Below are positions 19,302-28,310 of a DNA stretch of 64,000 nucleotides, one piece after another (within the stretch, counting starts at the first letter, position 1; every line of letters begins with the position of its first letter). This stretch comes from Plectonema cf. radiosum LEGE 06105 (GTDB lineage Bacteria; Cyanobacteriota; Cyanobacteriia; Cyanobacteriales; Nostocaceae). The notes beneath the pieces are model-generated. The model searched no databases, was not told the origin of the DNA, and saw nothing but the letters and a program-made list of their open reading frames with translations. The position numbers were made by a program, and so were the translations under genes. The stretch spans positions 1 through 64,000 of the forward strand of contig NZ_JADEWL010000009.1 of NCBI RefSeq assembly GCF_015207665.1. Direction: 5' to 3'.

Positions 19302-19505
19302 TTATTTTCGAGGATTAGCAATTTTTTCGGTTGATTTTGCTAATCTTTCGAGTGCCTCTGTTTGTTTTTCAATTTGCTGGGTTTGCTTTTCAAGTTCTTT
19401 CAATTGCTGTGTCTGGGAAAGTGCATCGCTAGTCTGAGGAGTAAAGAACTCACAACCGGATAGTATGACACAAATTAACATTGCAAAAATTAGCAGGTAA
19501 CGCAT
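19302..19505 (-). CDS. Small coiled-coil lipoprotein
   Basis: About 67 residues. MRYLLIFAMLICVILSGCEF is a lipoprotein signal with LSGC as lipobox. The mature part is a Gln/Glu/Lys-rich coiled coil (LKELEKQTQQIEKQTEALER), reminiscent in layout of Lpp-like envelope spacers. ATG at 19505 follows a GAGGAAAG ribosome site; a TTG at 19520 is less likely. It is convergent with the preceding membrane protein gene. Confidence 0.7.
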   Translation of the reverse strand: MRYLLIFAMLICVILSGCEFFTPQTSDALSQTQQLKELEKQTQQIEKQTEALERLAKSTEKIANPRK

Positions 19506-20136
19506 TGTATCTTTCCTCAAAAATTATTCTATATACTTGAGATTGTATTAATATTCTGAACTAACTCAAAAGAGTTGAGTTCACATTCAGCTTCACCTAT
19601 AATTAGTTTTTTTTACATCTGTCTGAGGTTTGAATAATATTGCTTTGGTTGAAATAATTTTTATTTAAATAAACTAAATAAAATTTTAATTTGTATTGAA
19701 TTACAACATAGACACTTAGTTTAAGTTGTGAAAATCCAAGAATAGAACTTTAAGAATAAAATTTTATCTCATTTTATTTTGCACAATATAACTTTTAGCA
19801 TAGTACTTAAGTTAGATTTTTGTTTTGCGAATATATTCTATTTGTAAGAGGTTTTTTAAAAATCAAAAGACTATATTTATATTAGATTAGCTAAAACAAA
19901 TAAAAGCTGATATTTTGTCATGGAATTTTGGTTCAAAACACTGGTAACAAATTACTGTCACTTTTTATTCACATTTATTGTTCAATATAAAAAAAGCAGT
20001 TAATCAGCAGTTTTGTAGAATCATTTTCCTTGTTACTTGATTGAGCTAGAAGGTATATCAAAGATTATTTATAAATATCTTCAACAAAAGTTTTGCTGAT
20101 TTTCTGTTTTTCACTTACCATTCACAATAATTAGTC
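19506..20136. other. AT-rich intergenic region, about 630 bp
   Basis: There is no ORF with protein character. It contains A/T runs and TTATTTAAATAAACTAAATA-like stretches, and presumably holds the promoter of the gene at 20137 and the lipoprotein gene's promoter. No recognisable riboswitch or RNA. Confidence 0.6.
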
Positions 20137-20937
20137 ATGAAAACTTCTCATCTCAAAAACATTATTTCTGTCTTAGGTATCACAACTGGTATTCTTAGTT
20201 TTGGCAATCTTCAAGCAAATGCCTCTGAGATACAAAATATCCCCAAAGATACCTCGGCAGTGCAAACTAAAACTATGACACCAGTGCCTATTTCAGGTAC
20301 TAAAATCAGTCAGAATGCTAATGACTTGCAAGCACAAACACCATACCCCACCCAAACACCAAATCAATTACCTCAACAAACACCATACCCCACCCAAACA
20401 CCAAATCAATTACCTCAACAAACACCATACCCCACCCAAACACCAAATCAATTACCTCAACAAACACCTGAACCATTCCCAGAACAAATCGAGACACCAG
20501 CACCAACTCTCTCACCTGGTAGACAAACCCGTGGTGGTTCTAGCTACATTGGGGTTGGTGGCAATATTGGATTAGGTGGGAATACCACATTGAGCGAAGG
20601 TTCTTTTGCTGTGAACAGTAAAATTGGTTTGACCAATAACTTTTCTGTACGACCCAGTGCTTTAATAGGTGATGATGCACTTTTTCTGATTCCTTTAACT
20701 CTTGATTTTCCTGTGGAATCCGTCACAGATACAGGAGTTCAACAAATAAATGTTGCTCCATATATTGGTGCAGGAGCTGCAATTTCTACTGGTCAAGATA
20801 GTACCGTTGGTTTTCTGATCAGTGGTGGTGTGGATGTTCCTCTCTCACCTCAATTTACCGCGAATGCCGGTGTCAACATTGGTTTTATCGATGATACAGA
20901 AGTCGGACTAATGTTAGGTATTGGTTACAACTTTTAA
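20137..20937 (+). CDS. Exported protein with TPYPTQTPNQLPQQ repeats and beta-barrel-like domain
   Basis: 266 residues. A signal peptide (HLKNIISVLGITTGILSFG, cleavage near QANA) is followed by a low-complexity linker containing three perfect copies of a 14-residue unit (TPYPTQTPNQLPQQ). The C-terminal 140 residues alternate Gly and hydrophobic residues (YIGVGGNIGLGGNTTL, GIGYNF at the end), as in small outer-membrane beta-barrels whose last strand ends in Phe. Location in the outer membrane is inference; the function is unknown. The next gene, a fasciclin lipoprotein, follows after 55 bp. Confidence 0.7.
   Translation: MKTSHLKNIISVLGITTGILSFGNLQANASEIQNIPKDTSAVQTKTMTPVPISGTKISQNANDLQAQTPYPTQTPNQLPQQTPYPTQTPNQLPQQTPYPTQTPNQLPQQTPEPFPEQIETPAPTLSPGRQTRGGSSYIGVGGNIGLGGNTTLSEGSFAVNSKIGLTNNFSVRPSALIGDDALFLIPLTLDFPVESVTDTGVQQINVAPYIGAGAAISTGQDSTVGFLISGGVDVPLSPQFTANAGVNIGFIDDTEVGLMLGIGYNF
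20338..20463 (+). repeat. Three perfect 42-bp tandem repeats inside a CDS
   Basis: Three identical 42-bp units, in frame (14 codons each), encode the Pro/Gln/Thr-rich linker. Perfect identity at the DNA level points to recent slippage or recombination and probable copy-number variation between strains. Confidence 0.9.
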
Positions 20938-20992
20938 ATAAGCTTTATGCTGCTTATTTGGTTGAAACAGAAATTTAGCTGAGGATGAAAAG

Positions 20993-21607
20993 ATGAAAAT
21001 TAAAAAATTTGCCAGCTTTGCTACAGGTATTTTACTACTACCAGTTTTTGCAGCCTGTGCGCCAAACAATACTGCTCAAGACACTACAATAACTCCACCT
21101 GCTGGAACAGATGTAAATACACCTGATCTGGCAACTACTCCCACAACTCCTCCTGTAACCCCTGGTGCAACTGTGGATGACGACATTGCGGACATTGTAG
21201 AAGATAATCCTTCGTTAAAGACACTGGCAAATTTGATTGATGAAGCAGATTTAGAAGACACCTTAGATGATGATGGACCTTACACCTTATTTGCACCCTC
21301 AGACCAAGCCTTTGCAGCTATTCCCGAGGCAACTCGACAGCGACTGCTTCAACCAGAAAACCGCGACGCTCTCAGACAGGTTTTGACTTATCATGTGGTT
21401 CCAGGTAACTTAAGAGCAAATCAAATTCAGTCGGGAGAGGTGCAGACTCTTGCTAATAATCCAGTCAATGTACAGGTTGATCAAGCTAGTAAGCAAGTTC
21501 GAGTTAATGAAGCCACCGTTACTCAGCCAGATATTCAAGCTAGTAACGGAGTTATTCATATAATTGACCAAGTTATCTTGCCACCCAACTTGAATATTGC
21601 AAATTAA
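20993..21607 (+). CDS. Fasciclin-domain lipoprotein
   Basis: 204 residues. The lipoprotein signal (MKIKKFASFATGILLLPVFA, Cys in FAACAP) is followed by a Thr/Pro linker of about 50 residues and one FAS1 domain (about 70-200) with the two conserved blocks TLFAPSDQAFAAIP and HIIDQVILPPN plus the YHVVPG segment. FAS1 domains mediate adhesion at the cell surface. It is probably co-transcribed with the exported repeat protein upstream, and both are envelope proteins. Confidence 0.88.
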   Translation: MKIKKFASFATGILLLPVFAACAPNNTAQDTTITPPAGTDVNTPDLATTPTTPPVTPGATVDDDIADIVEDNPSLKTLANLIDEADLEDTLDDDGPYTLFAPSDQAFAAIPEATRQRLLQPENRDALRQVLTYHVVPGNLRANQIQSGEVQTLANNPVNVQVDQASKQVRVNEATVTQPDIQASNGVIHIIDQVILPPNLNIAN

Positions 21608-21651
21608 GTGTGTTTTAGCTTAACTGTGATGTGATCTAAGGAAGTAAAAAC

Positions 21652-23099
21652 ATGACGGCAGAAGAAAAAAGGCTGGAAGAAAACCGCAATCGTCAAGCAT
21701 ATTGGCATAGATGGGGATCTTACTTGAGCGATCGCCAATGGGGAACGGTGCGAGAAGATTATAGTTCGGATGGTAGTGCTTGGGATTATTTTCCTCACGA
21801 ACACGCTCGCTCTCGTGCTTATCGTTGGGGAGAAGATGGGATTGCTGGCATTTCCGATAATCATCAACGGTTGTGTTTTGCGATCGCGGTGATACAGATT
21901 TTTTAGAGCGGGTATTTCAAAAATTATTGCTCAATTTTACATGGTGGGTTAACCGTAAAGATAATGATGGAAATAATGTCTTTCAAGGAGGATTTTTAGG
22001 TTTAGATAACATCGGTATTTTTGACCGCAGTTCCGAATTACCTACAGGTGGTTATTTAGAGCAATCTGATGGTACAAGCTGGATGGGAATGTATTGCTTG
22101 AATATGTTAGTAATTGCTCTAGAACTTGCTAAGACTAATTCTGTTTACGAAGATATTGCGAGCAAATTTTTTGAACATTTTCTGTATATTGCCGATGCCA
22201 TGAATCACATTGGTGAAACCAATATTCACTTATGGGATGATACTGACAAATTTTTCTATGATGTACTGCATTCCCCTCACAATGAACGCCATCATCTCAA
22301 AGTTCGTTCCATGGTAGGTTTAGTTCCTTTATTTGCAGTAGAAACTTTGGAAGCAAATATTTTACAAGCTTTTCCTGGTTTTAGAAAACGCTTTGAATGG
22401 TTTATTAAAAACCGTCCTCATTTGCAAGAAAATATTGCTTCTTTAGAAACTACAGGAAGTGGATCTAGAAGATTACTCGCCATTGTTAGCCCGGAAAAAC
22501 TCAAATTAATTCTGCAAAAAATGCTAGATGAAACTGAGTTTTTAAGTCCTTGTGGTATCCGTTCTGTTTCCAGATTTCATGCTGAACATCCCTACATTTT
22601 TGAAGTTGATGGACAACAGCATTCTGTTAATTATGAACCCGCAGAATCCACTAGTGGGATGTTTGGTGGAAATTCTAATTGGCGTGGTCCAATTTGGTTC
22701 CCGATGAATTATTTAATTATTGAATCTTTGGAAAAATTCCATCAATATTTGGGAGATGATTTTAAAGTTGAATATCCTACTGGTTCTGGTGAATTTATTA
22801 CCTTAAAAGCAGTAGCAACCGAATTATCTCACAGATTGATGAGTATCTTTTTGCGTTCAGAAGCTGGATATCGTCCTGTTCACGGTGGTAATTCTTTGTT
22901 TCAAAGTAATCCCCACTGGCGTGATTTGATTTTGTTTTATGAGTATTTTAACGGCGATAATGGTGCTGGATTGGGAGCTAATCATCAAACAGGTTGGACT
23001 GGGTTAGTAGCGAGTTTAATCTATTCCTGTGGAAGTATGTACCGTTCTTGTCAAGTTCTTCCACAACCAGATAAAAGTGATGCTGCTATTGTTTCTTAG
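21652..23099 (+). pseudogene. GH63-like glucosidase, internally deleted and frameshifted at a HIP1 site
   Basis: The first 77 codons (from [20 protein letters not shown] to [12 protein letters not shown]) match the N-terminus of cyanobacterial GH63/mannosylglycerate-hydrolase-like glucosidases. From 21880 the reading switches frame to [20 protein letters not shown] and continues through the (alpha/alpha)6 domain ([37 protein letters not shown]) to the stop at 23099. Family members are roughly 880 residues; here about 480 codons remain, so some 400 internal codons are missing. The junction is exactly a GCGATCGC octamer (21880-21887), suggesting recombination between two HIP1 sites. The product cannot be functional unless there is an assembly error. 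Confidence 0.82.
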
Positions 23100-23473
23100 G
23101 CATTGGTGAATAAAAATATGAGGTGATGATTTCATATTGTTTAAGACGTAGCAATGCTACGTCTCTACACAGTTTTCGCAATCATCAAATTATTTTGTAT
23201 TTTTACTTATTAATAAGTTATAAAAAATACAATCTTTATAATTTTATGTATAATTAGGTATTAAAAAATAATCCATTTTCTTACCAAATTTGATGTCTAG
23301 ATTTACAATTTTTATAAATTAAAAACTACCTATTGGTAGAAAAATCATATTTCTTTTGTGTGAACAATCCCAACATCTAAATACGACTAGTGAAAGAAGA
23401 TAAGTTAGTTTGAACTCTTTATTATAAGCAAGGAGGCTGACAATTCTAATTGTGTCGGTTACAAACAAACTGT
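23100..23473. other. Intergenic region before the response regulator
   Basis: It holds an ACGTAG/CTACGT palindrome of the GTAGAGACG family near 23143-23168, then AT-rich sequence presumably containing the regulator's promoter. No gene is seen. Confidence 0.6.
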
Positions 23474-24157
23474 ATGCGAATATTACTAGTAGAAGACGAT
23501 CCGGAACAATTAGAACCATTACAAGGTGTGCTATCGGAAGCTGGATATATTGTCGATGGAGTTGATGACGGAGAGGTTGCCCAATGGTTATTATCTAAAA
23601 AAGAGTATGACTTATTAATTTTAGACTGGATGTTACCGACAATCAGCGGTTTAAGTCTTTGTCATCAATATAGACTTATTGGTAAATCTGCACCAGTGCT
23701 AATGCTAAGTGCAAAGGATACTACACAAGATAAAGTCGCCGGTTTAGATGCAGGAGCAGATGACTATCTTGTCAAACCTGCGGATTTAGTGGAACTTTTA
23801 GCGCGGGTACGTGCTTTAGGAAGACGTTCTCCTCAATGGATTGGAGATGTTTTGACTGTTGCAGATTTACAACTACATCTAAATAATTTAACTGTTGAAC
23901 GCAATGGGGTAAGTGTGGAATTATCTCCACGGGAAACTCAATTGTTAGAGTATTTCATGCGTCATCGCAATCAGGTATTAACTCGCGAACAAATTGAAGA
24001 AGCGCTATGGGAGTGGGGTACAGAACCCGAAAGTAATGCATTAACTGTACTGGTACGCAAATTGCGAAATCGCTTACAGTTAGTTGGTGTAGCGGATTGG
24101 ATTAAAACTGTTTACGGTATGGGTTATAGTTTTAAAGCACCAGATAATTTAAAATAA
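23474..24157 (+). CDS. OmpR-family two-component response regulator
   Basis: 227 residues. The receiver domain (1-115) has the acidic pair VEDD, phospho-acceptor Asp51 in LILDWMLPT, and the conserved Lys101 in LVKPAD. The C-terminal winged-helix DNA-binding domain includes VELSPRETQLLEYFMRHRNQ and ALTVLVRKLRNRL. It binds target promoters when phosphorylated. ATG at 23474 (MRILLVEDD) is the canonical start; an upstream in-frame TTG at 23450 is unlikely. A histidine kinase lies 1.4 kb downstream on the same strand and is probably its partner, now separated by inserted sequence. Confidence 0.93.
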   Translation: MRILLVEDDPEQLEPLQGVLSEAGYIVDGVDDGEVAQWLLSKKEYDLLILDWMLPTISGLSLCHQYRLIGKSAPVLMLSAKDTTQDKVAGLDAGADDYLVKPADLVELLARVRALGRRSPQWIGDVLTVADLQLHLNNLTVERNGVSVELSPRETQLLEYFMRHRNQVLTREQIEEALWEWGTEPESNALTVLVRKLRNRLQLVGVADWIKTVYGMGYSFKAPDNLK

Positions 24158-24194
24158 ATAATTTAAAATAAATAATTTAAAATTCTCAAATATT

Positions 24195-24800
24195 TTAATT
24201 TTTGATTCGATAGCTGACTAACATTCTGACATTTTCACGAGACAATCCGAGTTCTTGAATCATCATCGCTTTTACAGAGTTTAATTCTGTAACTGGCAAC
24301 TCGAATTCTAGCTCTTGAAGTGCGGAGTTAGCAGTATTAACTGTAATTTTTGTCAAACCGCGCTTTTTTTCGATTTCAGCTAAAATTCCTAATACTTTAA
24401 CTTGAGGATTCACTTGGATTTGTGTATTAGGTTGCAGTGTTTCTATTTTACTAGATAGTCCTAATTCCTGAGCAATTATGGCGTTTACCTTGGTTAATTC
24501 TGTAGCTGGAACTTTGAATGTTAACTTTTTAAGTATAGAGTTTGTCGTGTAAAGTTCAACTGTGGTAAACTCCTGTTCTCGATCTATTTCAGCTTCCGTA
24601 ATTAACACATTAGCTGCAAAATTAACCATGACTGTGTATGTATCAGCTTGAAGTTTATCTACTGTAGTGTAGGAACGACTTAATATTAGATTTGTTAAAG
24701 ATTCACCACCAAATCCAAAAGCGATTAGCAGCAGGGGTAATGGTAATAAATATTCTAACTTGGAAGAGTGGAGTTTTTGCAATAATTGAGAAAAGGACAT
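24195..24800 (-). CDS. Membrane-anchored protein with duplicated domain, unknown
   Basis: 201 residues, not recognised. One helix near the N-terminus (LEYLLPLPLLLIAFGFGG) is followed by about 155 residues with an internal duplication: residues near 80-115 (ILKKLTFKVPATELTKVNAI then IAQELGLS) and 155-190 (ALQELEFELPVTELNSVKAM then MIQELGLS) share the same pattern. It lies convergent to the response regulator and between the regulator and its probable kinase, so a sensory or accessory role is possible. Confidence 0.6.
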   Translation of the reverse strand: MSFSQLLQKLHSSKLEYLLPLPLLLIAFGFGGESLTNLILSRSYTTVDKLQADTYTVMVNFAANVLITEAEIDREQEFTTVELYTTNSILKKLTFKVPATELTKVNAIIAQELGLSSKIETLQPNTQIQVNPQVKVLGILAEIEKKRGLTKITVNTANSALQELEFELPVTELNSVKAMMIQELGLSRENVRMLVSYRIKN

Positions 24801-24839
24801 AGGGCTAGCAACTCTAAGAGGGTGTTTATTAAATAAATC

Positions 24840-25060
24840 TTAAGCAGTGGAAAAACGATTTTTTCGGACTAAGCGACTTAACATTAGATGGGTCATAGCA
24901 GCATATATGATTGTTTCGCTAGTTTTAGGAAGATATTCGTAATCCTTACTTAAACGACGATAACGACCCAGCCAGCCAGCCAGCCAGCCAGCCATGCAAA
25001 TGTACGCTCCACCACCCGTTCATACATTAAATCAGCAACGCCAGTTAAACCGTGACAAGG
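24840..25060 (-). pseudogene. IS5-like transposase C-terminal remnant
   Basis: The minus strand encodes YERVVERTFAWL, then (after a frameshift) GRYRRLSKDYEYLP and TIIYAAMTHLMLSRLVRKN with a stop at 24840. VERTFAWLGRYRRLSKDYE followed by AAMTHLM is the typical C-terminal end of IS5-family DDE transposases. Only about 65 codons remain, and the frame is broken by a CCAG tetranucleotide expansion at 24968-24991. Confidence 0.8.
24968..24991. repeat. Tetranucleotide CCAG x6 microsatellite
   Basis: Six CCAG units precede CCAT, where an intact transposase would have one (encoding AWLGRY). The five extra units add 20 nt and shift the frame. This is a slipped-strand expansion in a dead transposase gene. 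Confidence 0.85.
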
Positions 25061-25133
25061 ATAAAACACAGCGTAATTTTCCAGTATTATAATCAATTAA
25101 GATTTGAATTGTTCTTGAGATAAGACATAAGGT

Positions 25134-25346
25134 ATGGATAGTAAAGAATTCTTAGATTGGGCGAACAAACTTACAGAAAATGCACAAGCAGGAGTAAGAG
25201 AAGAAATTGCCGAACACAAACAACATGGTTTAGATATTTTTTATATGGAAGGGGAAATTCCTATCATGGAAAAATCTGATGGTACTAAATATGAATATAA
25301 AATGGTAAATGACCAACCAGTCATTATCCGCAAAATTAAATCTTAA
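25134..25346 (+). CDS. 70-residue protein, possible antitoxin partner of the zeta-like gene
   Basis: It starts MDSKEFLDWANKLTENAQAG and ends QPVIIRKIKS. It is acidic and helical at the N-terminus, with a strand-rich tail (TKYEYKMVNDQP). No family was recognised. It precedes the zeta-toxin-like 5' fragment by 46 bp on the same strand, the arrangement of toxin-antitoxin pairs in which the small gene comes first. The antitoxin role is inference only. Confidence 0.5.
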   Translation: MDSKEFLDWANKLTENAQAGVREEIAEHKQHGLDIFYMEGEIPIMEKSDGTKYEYKMVNDQPVIIRKIKS

Positions 25347-25392
25347 CTCATCACTTTATTGAGATATTTTTAAATATAAAAATGCATAAATA

Positions 25393-25599
25393 GTGATGAT
25401 TTTAAAACCTATTTTAATAATTATTGCTGGTTCTAATGGTTCTGGTAAAAGTACTTTGACAAGAAGAACTTTTAATAAGTCTAACTTACCAGTAATAGAC
25501 CCAGACGCGATTGCAAGAGAAATAAATCCTTATTCACCAGAAAGTGTTTCCATAGATTTATTTAATAAACACCCTCTAAATACAAACATACTAAATTTC
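25393..25599 (+). pseudogene. 5' fragment of a zeta-toxin/AAA kinase gene, fused in frame to a histidine kinase
   Basis: The first 54 residues (ILKPILIIIAGSNGSGKSTL, then PVIDPDAIAREINP) are the N-terminus of a zeta-toxin/UDP-GlcNAc-kinase-like P-loop protein, with Walker A GSNGSGKST. After about SPESVSI the similarity stops and the frame runs through 15 unremarkable residues into the histidine kinase ATG at 25600. The catalytic remainder of the toxin is absent, so it is inactive as such. Translation may start at 25393 or 25396 and give a P-loop/kinase chimera, or the kinase may use its own ATG. Confidence 0.75.
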
Positions 25600-26877
25600 A
25601 TGTTTCATCGTAGCCGCAGCAATTTAGCTTTATGGTTTACCCTGACAATGGGAAGCATTTTGGTTGTTTTTGCCGGGGTACTTTATTATCAAGCAGTTTT
25701 AAACCAGCTACACAATCAAGATCGTTTACTTCACAAAAAATCTCGAATCATCACGGTAAACGCAAGGTACAATCAGAGTGAAAAACAATTAGACTTAGAA
25801 AATGTACCGCTTATCGGCAGTAAAGTTCCACCTTTGGGTAGCGAAGTCGTATATGCACGTTGGTATGATACCACAGGAGAACTGGTGCAGTTTTTCGGTA
25901 CAATTCCACAGACGCAGTGGAAGATAATCCCTGGTTTTCATACTATCAAGACTAGGTTTTATTCTTCAAAAGAAGAGTCCAATGTTACTTGGCTCCGTCA
26001 GTTAACGCTGCCCGTATACCAAGATAATTTACTAATCGGTTATCTGCAAGTTGCAATGCCCCTAGCATCTGTACAAACGAATCTGACTCAGTTAAGATTA
26101 GTTTTAATTTTCACTGTACCAGTAACTTTGGCAGTTATCGGTCTTGCTGGTTGGTGTTTGGGGGGAATCGCAATGCAACCAATTCAAAATAACTACCACC
26201 AGCTACAACGCTTCACATCTAATGCTTCCCATGAATTGCGATCGCCTTTATCAGCGATTATTAGCAATTCCCAGTATGGCTTACTATCTAAATCTAAAGA
26301 CATTGAGGTACAGCGTCAGCGCTTCGAGAAGATTTTCAATGTTGCTAAATCAATGAATATTCTGGTGAGTAATCTACTGCTTTTAGCCCGTCATGCAGAT
26401 CGATTATCTCCGCAATTGTTGCAAGAAGTTGACTTAAAAACTCAGTTATTACAAATAGCAGATGAATACGCAACACAACAAGCTGCAAAACATCTTAATC
26501 TAACTTATACTTTGCCAAGTGCAAAGGTGTCTGTGTTGGGTGATGCTGATTTATTGCGTCAAGCAGTAGTAAATTTACTTGAAAATGCCTGTAAATATAC
26601 TGCCCCCGGTGGTCAAGTTCAAATGCTGTTGTTCACTCAGTCAAATTGGGCTGTAATTGAAGTTACAGATAATGGTATTGGTATTCCTGAAACTGATTTA
26701 CCCCATATTTTTGAGCGATTTTATCGAGTGGATAAAAAACGAACTTCCAAAACTGGTGGATATGGCTTAGGATTATCGATTGTTCAACAAGTCGTTTCTG
26801 CACATGGTGGTTATGTTAACGTCAAAAGTATAGTCGATAAAGGATCAACTTTTCAAATTGTTTTACCTCTCAAATAG
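25600..26877 (+). CDS. Sensor histidine kinase
   Basis: 425 residues from MFHRSRSNLALWF. Helix 1 (LALWFTLTMGSILVVFAGVL) and helix 2 (LVLIFTVPVTLAVIGLAGWC) flank a periplasmic sensor of about 125 residues. The HisKA domain has SNASHELRSPLSAIISN (phosphorylated His). The ATPase domain has the N box LLENACKYT, DNGIGIPETDLPHIFERFYR and GGYGLGLSIVQQV. It is the probable partner of the OmpR-type regulator at 23474. The ORF continues open upstream into a zeta-toxin fragment, so the natural start and promoter were probably altered by the insertion. Confidence 0.92.
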   Translation: MFHRSRSNLALWFTLTMGSILVVFAGVLYYQAVLNQLHNQDRLLHKKSRIITVNARYNQSEKQLDLENVPLIGSKVPPLGSEVVYARWYDTTGELVQFFGTIPQTQWKIIPGFHTIKTRFYSSKEESNVTWLRQLTLPVYQDNLLIGYLQVAMPLASVQTNLTQLRLVLIFTVPVTLAVIGLAGWCLGGIAMQPIQNNYHQLQRFTSNASHELRSPLSAIISNSQYGLLSKSKDIEVQRQRFEKIFNVAKSMNILVSNLLLLARHADRLSPQLLQEVDLKTQLLQIADEYATQQAAKHLNLTYTLPSAKVSVLGDADLLRQAVVNLLENACKYTAPGGQVQMLLFTQSNWAVIEVTDNGIGIPETDLPHIFERFYRVDKKRTSKTGGYGLGLSIVQQVVSAHGGYVNVKSIVDKGSTFQIVLPLK

Positions 26878-27221
26878 CCGCAGCGTCTCCGCAAGGACAT
26901 ACTTCTAGCTCACTAGACACGGTAGCGTCATAGCGCTTTCCTTCTAGCTCAGGGGACACGGTAGCGTCATAGCGCTTTCCTTTTAGCTCCCTATTAGCGA
27001 GCGGGACGTATGCCCCTTCGGGGCAGGCTACGCCAACGCACTACAAATTTTGATTTTTTTAGTCCTATTCATAGGACTTGTGCTTAAAGCAATTTTTAAC
27101 GTATTAGAACTAATGAAACTTACCAGTAGCCTCAAGTCACTTTCTGTTCACATTTTTTGGTAATAGTAAAAAAAGCTCTAAATCAAACCTGCTATCAAAC
27201 CTTAACCAAAATATTTTTAGA
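26878..27221. repeat. Repeat cluster with 39-bp tandem units
   Basis: Units beginning CTTCTAGCTC start at 26902 and 26941, and a degenerate third (CTTTTAGCTCC) starts at 26980, a 39-bp period containing GGTAGCGTCATAGCGC. These are followed by GCAGGCTACG then CCAACGCACTAC (near 27022), shared with 17620 and 13130 in either orientation. The rest, up to 27221, is AT-rich and without a gene. Confidence 0.75.
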
Positions 27222-27353
27222 ATGTGGATAGTAAACTTTTTACTCACTTGGTTACTTTCGGCTATATCACTATTAGTGACAGCCTATTTTGTACCAGGTT
27301 TTGAATTTGACAAGAGCAGTTTTACAAATATAACTAGCCTGGCAGCCAAATAG
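27222..27353 (+). pseudogene. Truncated paralogue of the YvlD-like membrane protein
   Basis: 43 codons starting MWIVNFLLTWLLSAISLLVT then AYFVPGFEFDKSSF. It aligns with the first 40 residues of the 116-residue protein at 13574 (LILTWLITAISFIIISKLPI..FGKAL) and then ends at a TAG. It is the 5' remnant of a duplicated gene, lying just upstream of a YihY-family gene. Confidence 0.7.
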
Positions 27354-27419
27354 TGATTATTTTTAATATTATAAACCTCCTTACCAAGTTGAAAGTGGTA
27401 ACGAGAATTAGTTATTAAT

Positions 27420-28310
27420 ATGATGAGTTTAAGAAGAATTTGGAGAGTTTTAAAAGAAACATTTGCGGAGTGGCAATTTAACGAAGTATCTCTATTAGCA
27501 TCATCTTTGGCTTATTACACAGTATTTTCTCTCGCACCTTTGATGGTAATTGTCATCACCATTCTGGGTGCAATTTATGGTGAAGCAACAGCCAAACAAC
27601 AGACTATTGAGCAATTGCAAGAAATCGTTGGTCAACAAGGAGCGCAATTGCTTGCTACTGCAATTACCAATATGAGAGAAGATACCCGTGGAGGTGTATT
27701 TAGACTGATTTTCAATTTTGGTTTTTTTGCTTTTGGAGCATCAGGAGTTTTTGCACAAATTCAATACGCACTGGATAAAATTTGGGAAGTAAAACCAGAA
27801 CCTAAACGGCAGATTTTTCACTTTATTCGTAAACGCATTCTGAGTTTTGCAATGGTGCTAGTCATGGCTTTTTTACTATTTGTTTCCTATATAATCAGCA
27901 ACACTTTAGTAGTAATAGTTAATTATTTAAGTGGTTTATTACCAGGTTTAAGTTATCTATGGCAATTTCTCAGCTTTCTGCTCTCTTTTGGTATTCTCAC
28001 CCTACTATTTGCCGCAATTTACACAATTTTACCAGATGCTCAAGTTGCATGGCGCTCTACTCTTGTGGGTGCAGCAATTACTTCAATTTTATTTATGATT
28101 GGACAGTTTTTATTCGGGTTATTTCTCAGTCAAATTGATATTGGTTCTGCTTACGGTGTTGCAGGTTCTTTCATCATTATCATTACATGGATTTATTATG
28201 CGGCTCACATTTTATTTTTAGGCGCAGAATTTACAAAGGTTTATGCGAAAATGCAGGGTTCTCCGATTGTGCCGGAAGATTACGCTGTCCGTGTAGAGCG
28301 TAAAAAGTGA
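27420..28310 (+). CDS. YihY/BrkB-family inner-membrane protein
   Basis: 296 residues with about six membrane helices. The family hallmark SSLAYYTVFSLAPLMVI is at the N-terminus, with FGASGVFAQIQYALDKIWEV and the late TWIYYAAHILFLGAEFTKVY. YihY proteins (formerly annotated ribonuclease BN) are integral membrane proteins of uncertain role, possibly transporters. It stands alone with AT-rich flanks. Confidence 0.9.
   Translation: MMSLRRIWRVLKETFAEWQFNEVSLLASSLAYYTVFSLAPLMVIVITILGAIYGEATAKQQTIEQLQEIVGQQGAQLLATAITNMREDTRGGVFRLIFNFGFFAFGASGVFAQIQYALDKIWEVKPEPKRQIFHFIRKRILSFAMVLVMAFLLFVSYIISNTLVVIVNYLSGLLPGLSYLWQFLSFLLSFGILTLLFAAIYTILPDAQVAWRSTLVGAAITSILFMIGQFLFGLFLSQIDIGSAYGVAGSFIIIITWIYYAAHILFLGAEFTKVYAKMQGSPIVPEDYAVRVERKK

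Noticed and set aside
20338-20463. Regular 42-bp repeats taken for a CRISPR-like array
   Set aside because: There are no spacers; the repeats are contiguous, in frame and encode a Pro/Gln linker.
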